The notes under the pieces: generated by a model | What the model was told of the DNA's origin: nothing | Database searches by the model: none | What the model saw: only the letters and a program-made list of their open reading frames with translations | Shown: positions 54,818-62,491 of the stretch, in pieces | Numbering within the stretch: the stretch's first letter is position 1 | How the letters are laid out: every line of letters starts with the position of its first letter | NCBI GenBank assembly: GCA_048594885.1 | Contig: JBMDXB010000027.1 | Location: 1 to 64,000 of the forward strand | From: JBMDXB01 sp048594885 | GTDB lineage: Bacteria; Acidobacteriota; Vicinamibacteria; Vicinamibacterales; 2-12-FULL-66-21 | Reading direction: 5' to 3' | DNA length: 64,000 nt | Made by a program: the position numbers and the translations under genes

Positions 54818-55894
54818 TCAGGTCTTGGCTGGATTATGAACCCACCGTGTCTTCCCTTCTATGGCTGATCGCGAGAGCACATCGGTGATGCAGGAGGCGA
54901 GTCGTTGACGGTAGACGGTCGTGGGTTCGATGCGCAGATCCACGTGCGGTTCGCACATCTCAGCTTTCCTACTCCCGCGTGCCGTTCCTAAGACACCAAA
55001 ACAGAAATTTGCATCCGCTCCATCAATAGCGCGCTTGTAATCAGTCTTAGCGGCTATCTGCGACACTTCACGCAACGCTCGACATGCCGCTTGCAGATCC
55101 CCTAGAGTCCGGTACGCTGAGAATAAATGATAAGCGGCGCGCGCACGTTCATTTTCCGTTGTCAGTTCCAGTCTCTTGATCTCCTCAATCGCATTCGCGG
55201 CCGCCGGCTTGTCATCCTGCTTAAGCGTGAAGCCGATCTCGATCAGCCGGTCCTCGGTCGTGCTATTGGCAACAGCAACTTCTGGCGCCAGCGTAACGGT
55301 TACTTCAGAAGTGGTCTCTACGCCATTCTTATCGGAGCACGTCATTCTCAGTAGCACTGGACGTTCGGGAGTTGGGTAATAGAACGATGCACCCGGCACC
55401 ACGGCACTTGATGCGCCCTGAAGTGTGCTACCTGAAGGGAACGGCGACACCATTTGACATACTTGTTGACCCCGCGTACGCCAAGAGTAGAAGTACGGAT
55501 CGCCTCGTCTAATAGCAACGGTTCCGGATTCGCCGTTTACCTGTAGCAGCACCTTGGCGTTGTCTTGGGCCTCCCGTCCGCTATCCGCCTGCGCTTCGGC
55601 TATCGTAGCCGTCCGAGAGCCGTCCCTATCGTCTTGCGGATTCTGAACGGCCGTGAGGGCGAAGACAGCGACGACAATAGCCGCGAAAACCGCCACGACG
55701 GCCATGGAATACACGCGTTTCAGCCGAGACAGCCACCGCCACACGATGGGCTGTGACGCGACACCAGTCACCGTAACGACCGTAAGGGCGGCGAACGCCC
55801 ATGGGCGAGCCGAAGGAGGGGGCGGGAAAACCTGAAAGAGTGTCGGCCACCCAGCGAGAGCTGCCGCTAGAATTGCGCTTGACCACTTCGCCAC
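54818..55894 (-). CDS. Two-helix membrane protein with helical-repeat C-terminus, unknown function
   Basis: A 358-residue protein. Two hydrophobic segments (WAFAALTVVTVTGVASQPIV and YSMAVVAVFAAIVVAVFALT) are followed by a periplasmic part with a beta-rich domain (VLLQVNGESGTVAIRRGDPY, RPVLLRMTCSDKNGVETTSE) and a TPR-like end (ERARAAYHLFSAYRTLGDLQ, ACRALREVSQIAAKTDY) plus several cysteines. I do not recognise a family. Its GC content is visibly lower than that of neighbours to the left, and it lies between two tRNA 3'-end remnants (54611 and 55946), so it is probably acquired. GTG 55894 is the likely start. Confidence 0.7.
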   Translation of the reverse strand: MAKWSSAILAAALAGWPTLFQVFPPPPSARPWAFAALTVVTVTGVASQPIVWRWLSRLKRVYSMAVVAVFAAIVVAVFALTAVQNPQDDRDGSRTATIAEAQADSGREAQDNAKVLLQVNGESGTVAIRRGDPYFYSWRTRGQQVCQMVSPFPSGSTLQGASSAVVPGASFYYPTPERPVLLRMTCSDKNGVETTSEVTVTLAPEVAVANSTTEDRLIEIGFTLKQDDKPAAANAIEEIKRLELTTENERARAAYHLFSAYRTLGDLQAACRALREVSQIAAKTDYKRAIDGADANFCFGVLGTARGSRKAEMCEPHVDLRIEPTTVYRQRLASCITDVLSRSAIEGKTRWVHNPAKT

Positions 55895-55945
55895 GCGTGG
55901 AGTCTACCCGCGACAGGATTCGGCTGTCTATATTTGCTAGGGAAT

Positions 55946-55986
55946 GGGCTGGCAGGCATTCGGAGCCCCGATAACGTGGTCCAGAG
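55946..55986 (-). repeat. Degenerate tRNA-Gln 3'-half fragment (copy D)
   Basis: CCCCGATAACGTGGTCCAGA plus the next G (55966-55986) is identical to the intact tRNA-Gln(CTG), running from the T stem to the anticodon loop. The acceptor side (55946-55965) is recognisable but has a three-base deletion and substitutions. Orientation is the same as the tRNA. It ends at the same point in the anticodon loop as copy A, which supports a shared attachment-site origin. The intact tRNA for this copy would be expected to its right, beyond the window. Confidence 0.75.
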
Positions 55987-56051
55987 GCGGTGCCGATGAT
56001 GTCGGCCGTTTCGGGTTGAGTCGTTTTTGTTAGGAAATCCACACGGATCCT

Positions 56052-56079
56052 AGGGCCGCCTCAGGTCGAAGGCGGCCCT
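56052..56079. terminator. Strong stem-loop downstream of the AAA+ ATPase gene
   Basis: A perfect 10-bp stem (AGGGCCGCCT / AGGCGGCCCT) with an 8-base loop, followed by TTCGT on the plus strand. It sits between copy D of the tRNA fragment and the end of the AAA+ gene (56136). It could terminate transcription leaving the element in either direction, although no long T-tract is present. Confidence 0.45.
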
Positions 56080-56135
56080 TTCGTGCGCAGTTTGTCAACT
56101 TTGCTAAGAGATGTCCGTGTGGACGAAGGGCCCAG

Positions 56136-57248
56136 CTATGCGACCCGTTTCGCCCTCCGCTTTCGACCTGATTGGCTGCGCGACGACTCGCGACGCCCCG
56201 CCTTGACCGTCTCTCCAGCAAACCTAATCCTGCCGAGAGGTGCGAACTGAGCAGTCTCCCCGGCGGCGTCGATAATGAGGTCGCGTGTACCAATGCACCA
56301 CGTCATGTCGTTCGCCCTGCGGAGAAGGGACAAAGCCCGACGCGACGTTGGGTTGGGTCCGTCAACCTCCCAAACAACTTCTTTTCCGAAATCGCGCCCA
56401 GAACGTGCTCGATCCTTTATGAAATCGATGTACGGTCCGTATTCCTTGAGTCGGTTGTCAGCCACCTCCTTCAACGTGGCCTTCAAAGCAGCAACGTCGA
56501 GAACAAGGCTCGCTGTAGGCTTACCAGGACGACCTAACCGAAGGAGAATGTGAGCGACCTCCTCAAGCTGGTCCCAACGAAGGAGAATGAATTTCGCGAG
56601 CAAATGTTCGTCATGAAGTTCTTGCTTGCGATCGGTATTCGTGTCGATGGCATCAAGTTCCTTCTGAACCTGGCTGGCGGTAACACGGAAGTCGACCCGT
56701 ACGGTCGGCGCGAGACCAGTGAGGATCTCGACGAGCCGTTTCCTTTTTGCCGCAAACGCGGGAGGCGCGACGAGGATTAGTGCGTCGAAACGCTGGCTGC
56801 GCGTGAGCGCACGATCGAAGTGACCGATGTGGTTCGTCGCTACAAAATAGAGGACTCGTCGTTGCTTCCAGAGCTCAGCAAGTTTCGGCAGCATGCTTGT
56901 CGTCAAGAATCGGCCGAAGGCATCAGGCTCGGTCTCGCGTTCGCGCATCAGTTCGTCGATTTCGTCAAACAACACTACGCATCGATCGAGCTCCATAAGC
57001 CTCGTAAAGATCTCATCCGCAGTGCGCTGGACGTTCGGCAACCCGCCGGCAACGAAATGGCTCGGATGCAACTCGACGTACTCCCAGCCGACAGCATTAG
57101 CCAGTGTCTGTATCAGAGTTGTCTTGCTCGTTCCCGGTGGCCCAAACAGTATCGCGGATCTCGCCTGTGTTTCGGCTATCGGTCGCTCGTCTGGATCAAT
57201 TACGTCACTCGCGCCGCTCATGCGCCGTGGATTCACGAACATTGTCAT
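56136..57248 (-). CDS. AAA+ ATPase of the integrated element
   Basis: A 370-residue ATPase. The AAA core has Walker A FGPPGTSKTTL, Walker B CVVLFDEIDELM, sensor 1 YFVATNH and the arginine-finger region RALTRSQRFDALI. The C-terminal third (about 220-370) is not recognised and ends in a basic tail (SRSQSGRKRRAKR). The frame is open to 57500, but its first 84 residues show no protein-like composition, so ATG 57248 is used. Many AAA proteins of this kind are longer at the N-terminus, so this may be a shortened form. GC content and context mark it as part of the acquired region. The role (replication, defence or segregation) is open. Confidence 0.75.
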   Translation of the reverse strand: MTMFVNPRRMSGASDVIDPDERPIAETQARSAILFGPPGTSKTTLIQTLANAVGWEYVELHPSHFVAGGLPNVQRTADEIFTRLMELDRCVVLFDEIDELMRERETEPDAFGRFLTTSMLPKLAELWKQRRVLYFVATNHIGHFDRALTRSQRFDALILVAPPAFAAKRKRLVEILTGLAPTVRVDFRVTASQVQKELDAIDTNTDRKQELHDEHLLAKFILLRWDQLEEVAHILLRLGRPGKPTASLVLDVAALKATLKEVADNRLKEYGPYIDFIKDRARSGRDFGKEVVWEVDGPNPTSRRALSLLRRANDMTWCIGTRDLIIDAAGETAQFAPLGRIRFAGETVKAGRRESSRSQSGRKRRAKRVA

Positions 57249-57458
57249 GAGGTGTTCTGCGGTCGTTGCTTCTGACCAGGTGTGACCGCGCGGCGAGCGT
57301 GAGTGAGCGGAGTGTTGACGGCGACGACACGGCACCACGATGAAGCGCGTGATGGCCTCACAGCAGATCGGCTTCCACCCAACAACACACGAAGCAGTCC
57401 CAACGTTGATTGTTGCGGCGAATTCCGCCCCGCATAATCGGTCGTAATCAGACGGCGA

Positions 57459-58598
57459 GTGCCGTCGGGAGGGCACTTGGATTTCGATCCCCGTGACCAC
57501 GCCGATTCACGCGACCGCGACGACTTCGACATCTACGACCCGCGCTGGCTTGACGATCCACGCGACCTGGATGACCGCGAGCGCGACGTCCGGCCTGATC
57601 TTGACCCGAGGGAGCACGACCCACGCGACGCGTTCGTAGAAGGCCTAGAGCTGCCGCGCGGCCTCAACCGCGAGCTGGTGCAGGACGACCGCGAGAACCT
57701 CTACGAGTTAAATCACGAAGACAGCCTGACGCTGGCGACGGTCGGAGCGTTTCGGGTGGTCGCCGAGCATGATCTGGAGTCGATCGGCGACCCAGATGGT
57801 GAGGACACGTTGGACCACCTTCGGGACGAAGGGCTGATTCGATTCGTCGCGATCAGCGAAGATGAGCGCGCGGTCGTGCTCACGGACGATGGCCGGGATG
57901 TGCTCGAAGCGAATCGCCGCGAACGAGACGGGGACGACGAGCGTCAGGAGTTTCACGCCGGCGTCAGCCACCCGCGCGAGCTCAAACACGATTCGGCGCT
58001 CTTTGAGGCGTACCTGGCAGTCGAGGAGCGCCTACGCGACCAGGGCGCCGACATCGAACGCGTCGTGCTGGAAGTCGATCTGAGGCGTGAGTATCAGGAA
58101 TGGCTTCAGGAGCACAACAAGGGCAATCCGGAGAGCGACGGGCGACCGGATCGCGACGCTCGAGAGATTGAGGCATGGGCGCGGGATCACGACCTCCCGT
58201 ACATCGACGAGCAGGTTCGTTTCCCAGATTTCCGCATCGAGTACGAGCGTGACGGGCGGGACCACCATGAGGACGTGGAGGTCATGAGCGAGCACTACCG
58301 GCGGCCGACGAGCTTTGACAAGAAGTTCTTCGTCCTCTGGCCGTGGCTAATGCCCGTGAACGCGCGGTACTGGCGTTCGATGAACACGCCTGAAAAGACC
58401 AGGACGTGCAGGAGGAAGCGCGCCTGCAGCTCACTGAATCCGAACGCCATCACGGCCTGGACGCGTTCCGACCGGACGCTGTCGTGCAGAGCGGGCCGTG
58501 TCGACAGCTTCATCATACGAAGCGCTCCGCGCGGCGATTCTGGAACGCCGTCGCGCTCCACCGGTTCGCCATCCGGGACACATACATCAGCCGGTTGA
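57459..58598 (+). CDS. Replication-relaxation-like mobilisation protein with rearranged C-terminus
   Basis: A frame of 379 residues. Residues 1-60 are extremely rich in Asp and Arg (DPRDHADSRDRDDFDIYDPR). Residues 80-155 form a winged helix (DSLTLATVGAFRVVAEHDL, LDHLRDEGLIRFVAI, RAVVLTDDGRDVLEANRRER). Then come HAGVSHPRELKHDSALFEAY and a nuclease-like stretch, PDFRIEYERDGRDHHEDVEV. This matches my picture of replication-relaxation-family proteins from mobile elements. After EHYR (about 58300) the sequence changes character and the usual tail is missing, as if DNA had been joined there. GTG 57459 is the probable start. Confidence 0.65.
   Translation: MPSGGHLDFDPRDHADSRDRDDFDIYDPRWLDDPRDLDDRERDVRPDLDPREHDPRDAFVEGLELPRGLNRELVQDDRENLYELNHEDSLTLATVGAFRVVAEHDLESIGDPDGEDTLDHLRDEGLIRFVAISEDERAVVLTDDGRDVLEANRRERDGDDERQEFHAGVSHPRELKHDSALFEAYLAVEERLRDQGADIERVVLEVDLRREYQEWLQEHNKGNPESDGRPDRDAREIEAWARDHDLPYIDEQVRFPDFRIEYERDGRDHHEDVEVMSEHYRRPTSFDKKFFVLWPWLMPVNARYWRSMNTPEKTRTCRRKRACSSLNPNAITAWTRSDRTLSCRAGRVDSFIIRSAPRGDSGTPSRSTGSPSGTHTSAG
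58295..58450 (-). pseudogene. N-terminal fragment of a plasmid/element protein
   Basis: ATG 58450 opens a 51-residue minus-strand frame reading MAFGFSELQARFLLHVLVFS and GVFIERQYRAFTGISHGQRT, then KNFLSKLVGRR and a stop. The composition is protein-like and recalls the conserved start of helical proteins found beside replication-relaxation genes on mobile elements. It is cut off at about 58300, the same point where the opposing gene loses its tail. Two convergent genes thus appear to have lost their 3' ends in one deletion. Confidence 0.45.
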
Positions 58599-58885
58599 CG
58601 CCGGGGGATGTCGAGGAATTTGACTGGTTCTGCCGGCTCCGCCGAGGGGAGACCAACGACCGTGATCCCTCCCACCGGATGAACGCGGCTCAGGCCGCAC
58701 GGAGGTTTGGTACCGCCAGGTTTCGAGCGCTGGATCGCGTGTGGGAGCAAGGCGGAAAGGTGGCGCTCTACACCTTCGCAACGGACCAACTGCTGGAGAA
58801 GTTTCGGCTACGGCGCGGGCAGATTCGGTTCGTACAGCTCCCTCATCAGTACCTGCAGCTCACGCCCCTCATTGGCGTCGCGTGA
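58406..58885 (+). CDS. Hypothetical protein, possibly the tail of a disrupted gene
   Basis: A 159-residue open frame. The second half looks like real protein (VEEFDWFCRLRRGETNDRDP, AAQAARRFGTARFRALDRVW, LLEKFRLRRGQIRFVQLPHQ), whereas the first 60 residues overlap other frames and look random. A shorter start at ATG 58676 (MNAAQAARRF) is therefore possible. I do not recognise the family. It lies just after the rearranged junction and just before the repeat-rich non-coding stretch. Confidence 0.4.
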   Translation: MQEEARLQLTESERHHGLDAFRPDAVVQSGPCRQLHHTKRSARRFWNAVALHRFAIRDTYISRLTPGDVEEFDWFCRLRRGETNDRDPSHRMNAAQAARRFGTARFRALDRVWEQGGKVALYTFATDQLLEKFRLRRGQIRFVQLPHQYLQLTPLIGVA

Positions 58886-59053
58886 GGCCTCAGAGCGCAA
58901 ACTCGCGGTAGACAACCTGGCGCACCTCGAGGTTGTCCTCATCTGTGCGCCGATGACCACGCACGTTGCGCTTGCGACGCGAGAGACAGTGAGCGCCTGC
59001 GATCGCGCGAACGAGCACGGAGCGCAATCGGTTAGCGATACACCCAGCCGAAA

Positions 59054-59078
59054 GCGGGCGGCGCTCTTTGCCGCCCGC
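59054..59078. repeat. Inverted repeat, 9-bp stem
   Basis: GCGGGCGGC (59054-59062) pairs perfectly with GCCGCCCGC (59070-59078) around the loop GCTCTTT. A TTT lies in the loop rather than after the stem, so it is not a standard terminator. Confidence 0.6.
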
Positions 59079-59103
59079 CGACGCGACGTGGCGGTGAAGG
59101 GAA

Positions 59104-59191
59104 CAGCACGCCATGATGTGAGCGACCCCGGTGCGGCGAGCTGAGGGTGGCCCCAGCTCGAAGACGGGGTCGTTCACATCATGGCGTGCTG
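59104..59191. repeat. Long compound inverted repeat, 27-bp arms
   Basis: Arms 59104-59130 and 59165-59191 are reverse complements at 26 of 27 bases. Both contain the motif CACGCCATGATGTGA (one base differing nearby). The centre holds a second palindrome, CGAGCTG...CAGCTCG. The whole 88 bases can fold as one extended hairpin. Such cruciform-forming sequences occur at plasmid origins and transfer origins, and as small non-autonomous elements. Confidence 0.75.
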
Positions 59192-59365
59192 CGTGAGAAG
59201 TGCACGAGAAGTCGCGATGATGGCGGCCATGGGCGCCGCCGACATGTACGGCGATTGCGCGCGATCGTGATCGTGAGTTGCACCGATCTGTTTGCACAGA
59301 AGATCGCGCGGTGACGACCGACGAACCTGCCGGCCATCACGTCGTTTAGCGTGGCACTGTGCTCG

Positions 59366-59425
59366 CCGCGGTCAACGCCGCTCCGCGTGTTCGCGCGATG
59401 CCTGTTGGTTGGGCGTTGACCGCGG
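59366..59425. repeat. Inverted repeat, 14-bp arms
   Basis: CCGCGGTCAACGCC (59366-59379) and GGCGTTGACCGCGG (59412-59425) are perfect reverse complements separated by 32 bases. The arm contains GTCAACG, a motif also found in the IS21-type terminal sequence starting at 59704. Confidence 0.7.
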
Positions 59426-59460
59426 CTGCGCGCAGCGCGTGTCCCAGGCAATTACGTGAT

Positions 59461-59481
59461 GGCCGGCAGCGAATGCCGGCC
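59461..59481. repeat. Hairpin, 8-bp stem
   Basis: GGCCGGCA (59461-59468) and TGCCGGCC (59474-59481) pair perfectly around GCGAA. It lies 35 bases after the 14-bp inverted repeat. Confidence 0.6.
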
Positions 59482-59703
59482 GGGTCAACGGCTGACTGTG
59501 ACAACGGATTTCAGCGAGGTGTTTCTGCGAACATCCCGCCCGTACCGTCAGAGGATCGGCGCCATTCGCGCAACGCGCGGACTTGGCAATTATGTGCTGG
59601 TCGCCTCTGTGTAGCACCTCGACGAGTGTTCCGGAACTCCATCTTGCGATTTGATCGGGACAACTCGCGGGGCCTGTGAGTTCCGAGCTCACGTATCACT
59701 TGC

Positions 59704-59970
59704 TGTCAACGCCGGGCCAAAATCTGACACTTCCGCCTGTGAAAATCTGGCAGTTCGGCGAGGGGACGAGCCTCAGTTCGTCGCAGCCTCCCTGACGTGG
59801 ACGGCGTCGCCGGTTGGCGGTCGGTTCCGGATCTGGCGTGTGCAGCGCATGCGAGAGGTCGGTGTGCTGCCACATGCCGCATGCGATAGCTGTTGCCACG
59901 GATCGTGACGATGTGGCAGTGGTGGACGAGACGATCGATCAGGCGCGGAACAGGTCCGAGTACCTTCCTT
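59704..59970 (-). mobile_element. IS21-type insertion-sequence remnant (istB end)
   Basis: On the minus strand, LIDRLVHHCHIVTIRGNSYR followed by MR is the C-terminal signature of IstB, the helper ATPase of IS21-family elements, and only about 30 recognisable residues remain. Reading outward, two copies of CAGATTTT (in TGCCAGATTTTCACAGGCGG and TGTCAGATTTTGGCCCGGCG) lead to a terminal GGCCCGGCGTTGACA, the multiple-repeat end structure typical of IS21. The left terminus is at 59704. No istA and no second end are visible, so the copy is a dead fragment left by deletion. Confidence 0.7.
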
Positions 59971-60024
59971 TGACACGGTGCGGCGGTTTCGATAATGTCC
60001 GCTGGCGTCCAGTTAGGGGAGCCT

Positions 60025-60354
60025 ATGTCGTCTGTAAAGTATGTGCAGCCCGCTATGATCGGCGGGTCGGAAGTCATGGTCAGCGTCGTGGCGCAGCCGG
60101 GGGGGGAGCAGCAGGTCTCGGCAAAGTCGCTGAACCTCGACAAGGTCCTCGACGACGTCCGGCTTGCCTCTGAAGCGATCCGCGACCAGCTCATTGCGGC
60201 CGGCCCCGCTGAAGTCGCCGTCGAGTTCACCGTCGGGTTCACGGTGAAGTCAGGTGGGCTGTTTGCGGCCTTGCTGTTTCAGCCAGAGGCCGAAGCCGGC
60301 ATGAAGGTCAGTCTCAAATGGAGCGACCGTTCCTCGAAGGACGGCCCTCGATGA
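60025..60354 (+). CDS. Trypco1-like small protein (trypsin-co-occurring domain)
   Basis: A 109-residue protein. The N-terminal half is beta-rich (KYVQPAMIGGSEVMVSVVAQ), followed by a helix (NLDKVLDDVRLASEAIRDQL) and a final beta section, VAVEFTVGFTVKSGGLFAAL and GMKVSLKWS. The layout, notably the VEFTVGFTVKSG strand and VxLKW ending, matches the Trypco1 family (CU044_2847-type), found beside trypsin-like proteases in predicted bacterial conflict systems. AGGGGAG precedes ATG 60025. Its stop overlaps the protease start (ATGA), so the two are translationally coupled and probably act together. Confidence 0.72.
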   Translation: MSSVKYVQPAMIGGSEVMVSVVAQPGGEQQVSAKSLNLDKVLDDVRLASEAIRDQLIAAGPAEVAVEFTVGFTVKSGGLFAALLFQPEAEAGMKVSLKWSDRSSKDGPR

Positions 60355-61520
60355 AAAGAATTCGCCCGCTCGTGGATGTCCAACTGAACCTGCGACGTGC
60401 TAGCGTGTCCATCATTGCCGAGCAAGGCCGCGGCTCGGGTTTCTTTGTCGCCCCGGACCTGGTTCTGACGGCGGCACACGTCGTGAAGAGCGGCGGCGAC
60501 GAGGATCGCCCCGCGGATGTCGCGCGGATCAACATTACGTGGACTAACCCCGAGACGAAGCAACGGCACAGACTCGCCGTAACGGAGGTCGTCTCTTACG
60601 AACGGTTGTCATCAGTCGACGGGGCGTCGCCGATCTCCGACTGGCCGGATATCGCGCTGCTGAGAGTTTCGCGGGACGTCCTGGCGACCGACGCTCGGCC
60701 TGCCTCGGTCACCCTCTCGGCCGAGCGCGAGGTTGTCGCCGGCGAGCAGTTGCTCAGTTATGGGTATCCCATCACGCACGTGATCGGCCGGCCACAGGAG
60801 TGGAAGGTGAAAGGCGTGGACGAGTGGGAGCGCATTGTGCTCGGTGAAGACTGGGCGGATCCCGGGCTGAGCGGCGCCCCTGTCTATTCGAGCAAAATCA
60901 GGGCGGTCGTCGGGTTCGTTACTCACGGTGGCCAGGACAGGCCGCAGGCGTCGGTGATATCCCTGGCCACGGCCCAGGCGCACTGCGCGCCGCTGCAATT
61001 GCTGATACAGCAGCAGAAGCCGCTGGCGATTCGAGAAAAGGACGTGACTCACCTGCCGCGAACGCTGGCGGCCGTGAAGGCCGAGCTGGAGACCGAGCTG
61101 CAGCACCGCCCCTGGGGCATCCAGCTGTTACGGATCCAGAAGCCGTCGCAAAAGGCCGTGCTCTTGCTCAGAGTCATGGACAAGGATTTCAAACGCATCC
61201 TCGGGCAGGCGATGAGCGTCGTCGAGCGCGGCCACGTGTTCAGCGAGCTGCACTACTACTCGGAAAACGACCGACTTCGCGCCCAGAGCGACGCAGTGCC
61301 ATGGGCCGTGCTGCGTGCGGCGCGGTCAGGATTCGTAGAGTTCGTGGCGACGATGGACGGCACCGTCAAGAAGAAGCGACATCAGTACGTGGTCGATGCG
61401 TACCCACGAACGTTTCCGTTCGTTGTCACGCATGACGGCGCCGGCATCTTCCACATCGGCTCCGCGATTACTGCGAGAGGCGCCGATCCCACCATCAACT
61501 GTTTCGTGAAGAAAATGTAA
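60351..61520 (+). CDS. Trypsin-like serine protease with C-terminal extension
   Basis: A 389-residue protein without a signal peptide. The trypsin-like domain (about 10-235) has a complete triad: His43 in VLTAAHVVK, Asp100 in DIALLRV and Ser174 in DPGLSGAPVYS. GSGFFV near residue 30 is the usual first strand. Residues 235-389 form an unrecognised mixed alpha/beta domain (ETELQHRPWGIQLLRIQKPS, FKRILGQAMSVVERGHVFSE). Cytoplasmic trypsin-fold proteases coupled to Trypco proteins occur in predicted NTP-dependent conflict systems, where they are thought to cleave and activate or destroy effectors. The start codon overlaps the Trypco1-like gene by four bases. It is convergent with the S16-like gene, 11 bases apart. 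Confidence 0.8.
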   Translation: MKRIRPLVDVQLNLRRASVSIIAEQGRGSGFFVAPDLVLTAAHVVKSGGDEDRPADVARINITWTNPETKQRHRLAVTEVVSYERLSSVDGASPISDWPDIALLRVSRDVLATDARPASVTLSAEREVVAGEQLLSYGYPITHVIGRPQEWKVKGVDEWERIVLGEDWADPGLSGAPVYSSKIRAVVGFVTHGGQDRPQASVISLATAQAHCAPLQLLIQQQKPLAIREKDVTHLPRTLAAVKAELETELQHRPWGIQLLRIQKPSQKAVLLLRVMDKDFKRILGQAMSVVERGHVFSELHYYSENDRLRAQSDAVPWAVLRAARSGFVEFVATMDGTVKKKRHQYVVDAYPRTFPFVVTHDGAGIFHIGSAITARGADPTINCFVKKM

Positions 61521-61531
61521 GCGCGAGTCGG

Positions 61532-62491
61532 TTATTTGATGGCCTCGCGCACGCGGAGGGCTGGCTTGACGCGGGCGGACACAGCATCCAGTGCGCCGGC
61601 CATGCTTTGCTCGTCGAGTTGCCGATCAGACGCCACCGTCGAATAGAGGAGTGAGAGCACTGCCTGCCGCCCCGTCTCGGATAAGAACGACTGACTGTGC
61701 ACTGCGACCGACAGGACGTTCCCCCGCGACGTGCTTTCGATGGTGATCTCGTGGTCGGCCGTAAACAGGTGGATCCGGTTCACCGCGCGCAGCGCCATTA
61801 CTGCGGCGTCCAGTTGCTGCTCCGCTTGGGTCCAATCGATCCGCATCGGCTCGAGCAACTCGCCGTCGGACTCGAAACTGACGTAGGCGGCACCGTGGGC
61901 GGCCGCCTCGCGAATGAACGCCAGTGCTCGTGTCCACATGATCGTCGGCGTGACACCGGTCTTCCAGCGGAAGGAGGCGCGTGCCAGTTCGGATTTCTGT
62001 CCCTGGACCTCAACGAAGACCGTCATCACTTCGGACGGGCCCGAGCGCACCACGAACTGCGCAACCGGGGTCTTGCCGATCAGCCGATCGACCGCGGCGG
62101 TCCGATCGCCGCTGAGGGGATCGGGCACGCGCAGGAACGCATGAATCGGAGTCGCTCCGCGCCGCGACGTGATAGGCAGTTCCACTAGAGATCCTCCCGC
62201 TGAGTCACGGGTTTCCTCTTCGATCAACTGCAAGATCGGGCCCGATCCATTCAAGGCCCGGCGAATCAGCGATTCCAGTGTCGGGCTGGCCTGAGCGCCG
62301 TTGTTGAGTGAGGCGATGTACGCCTGCCGACGTAAGCCAACGACGCCCTGCCCGCCGCTCGCAGCCGGGTCATACCACCCGAGTTCCTCCCTGTACACAC
62401 CGGTAAGCTTCCGGCGCCGCTCGCCGGACCGAATCCTGTAAGTTGTGCGCTTTTTCCGCCCGTGGGGTACAAGACGAATCGCGAGACTCAT
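61532..62491 (-). CDS. Protein with ribosomal-protein-S16-like N-terminus fused to an unknown domain
   Basis: A 319-residue protein. Residues 1-80 align throughout with bacterial ribosomal protein bS16: IRLVPHGRKKRTTYRI against the conserved IRLxRxGxKxxPxYRI, REELGWYDP against IExLGxYDP, and NNGAQASPTLESLIRRA against the SxGAQPTDTxRxLL end. bS16 itself is about 80-90 residues, and here roughly 240 residues follow (for example PVAQFVVRSGPSEVMTVFVE, RIDWTQAEQQLDAAVMALRA, HLFTADHEITIESTSRGNVL) with no family I know. GGAGAAACG precedes ATG 62491. It is convergent with the protease gene. I infer a ribosome- or RNA-linked role; mimicry of S16 is a possibility. Confidence 0.65.
   Translation of the reverse strand: MSLAIRLVPHGRKKRTTYRIRSGERRRKLTGVYREELGWYDPAASGGQGVVGLRRQAYIASLNNGAQASPTLESLIRRALNGSGPILQLIEEETRDSAGGSLVELPITSRRGATPIHAFLRVPDPLSGDRTAAVDRLIGKTPVAQFVVRSGPSEVMTVFVEVQGQKSELARASFRWKTGVTPTIMWTRALAFIREAAAHGAAYVSFESDGELLEPMRIDWTQAEQQLDAAVMALRAVNRIHLFTADHEITIESTSRGNVLSVAVHSQSFLSETGRQAVLSLLYSTVASDRQLDEQSMAGALDAVSARVKPALRVREAIK

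Larger units (their letters stand above)
58886..59703. other. Repeat-rich non-coding region, possible ori/oriT
   Basis: No credible coding frame exists in these 818 bases, but at least four inverted repeats do (listed separately), along with direct repeats of TCGCGCGAT-like and GTCAACG motifs. It follows the mobilisation-type gene and precedes the IS21 remnant and cargo. Clusters of inverted repeats beside relaxation or replication genes commonly mark origins of replication or transfer. The assignment is a guess from context. Confidence 0.4.

Noticed and set aside
57249..57500. N-terminal extension of the AAA+ ATPase to 57500
   Set aside because: The 84 extra residues have no homology-like composition and overlap the start of the divergent mobilisation gene.
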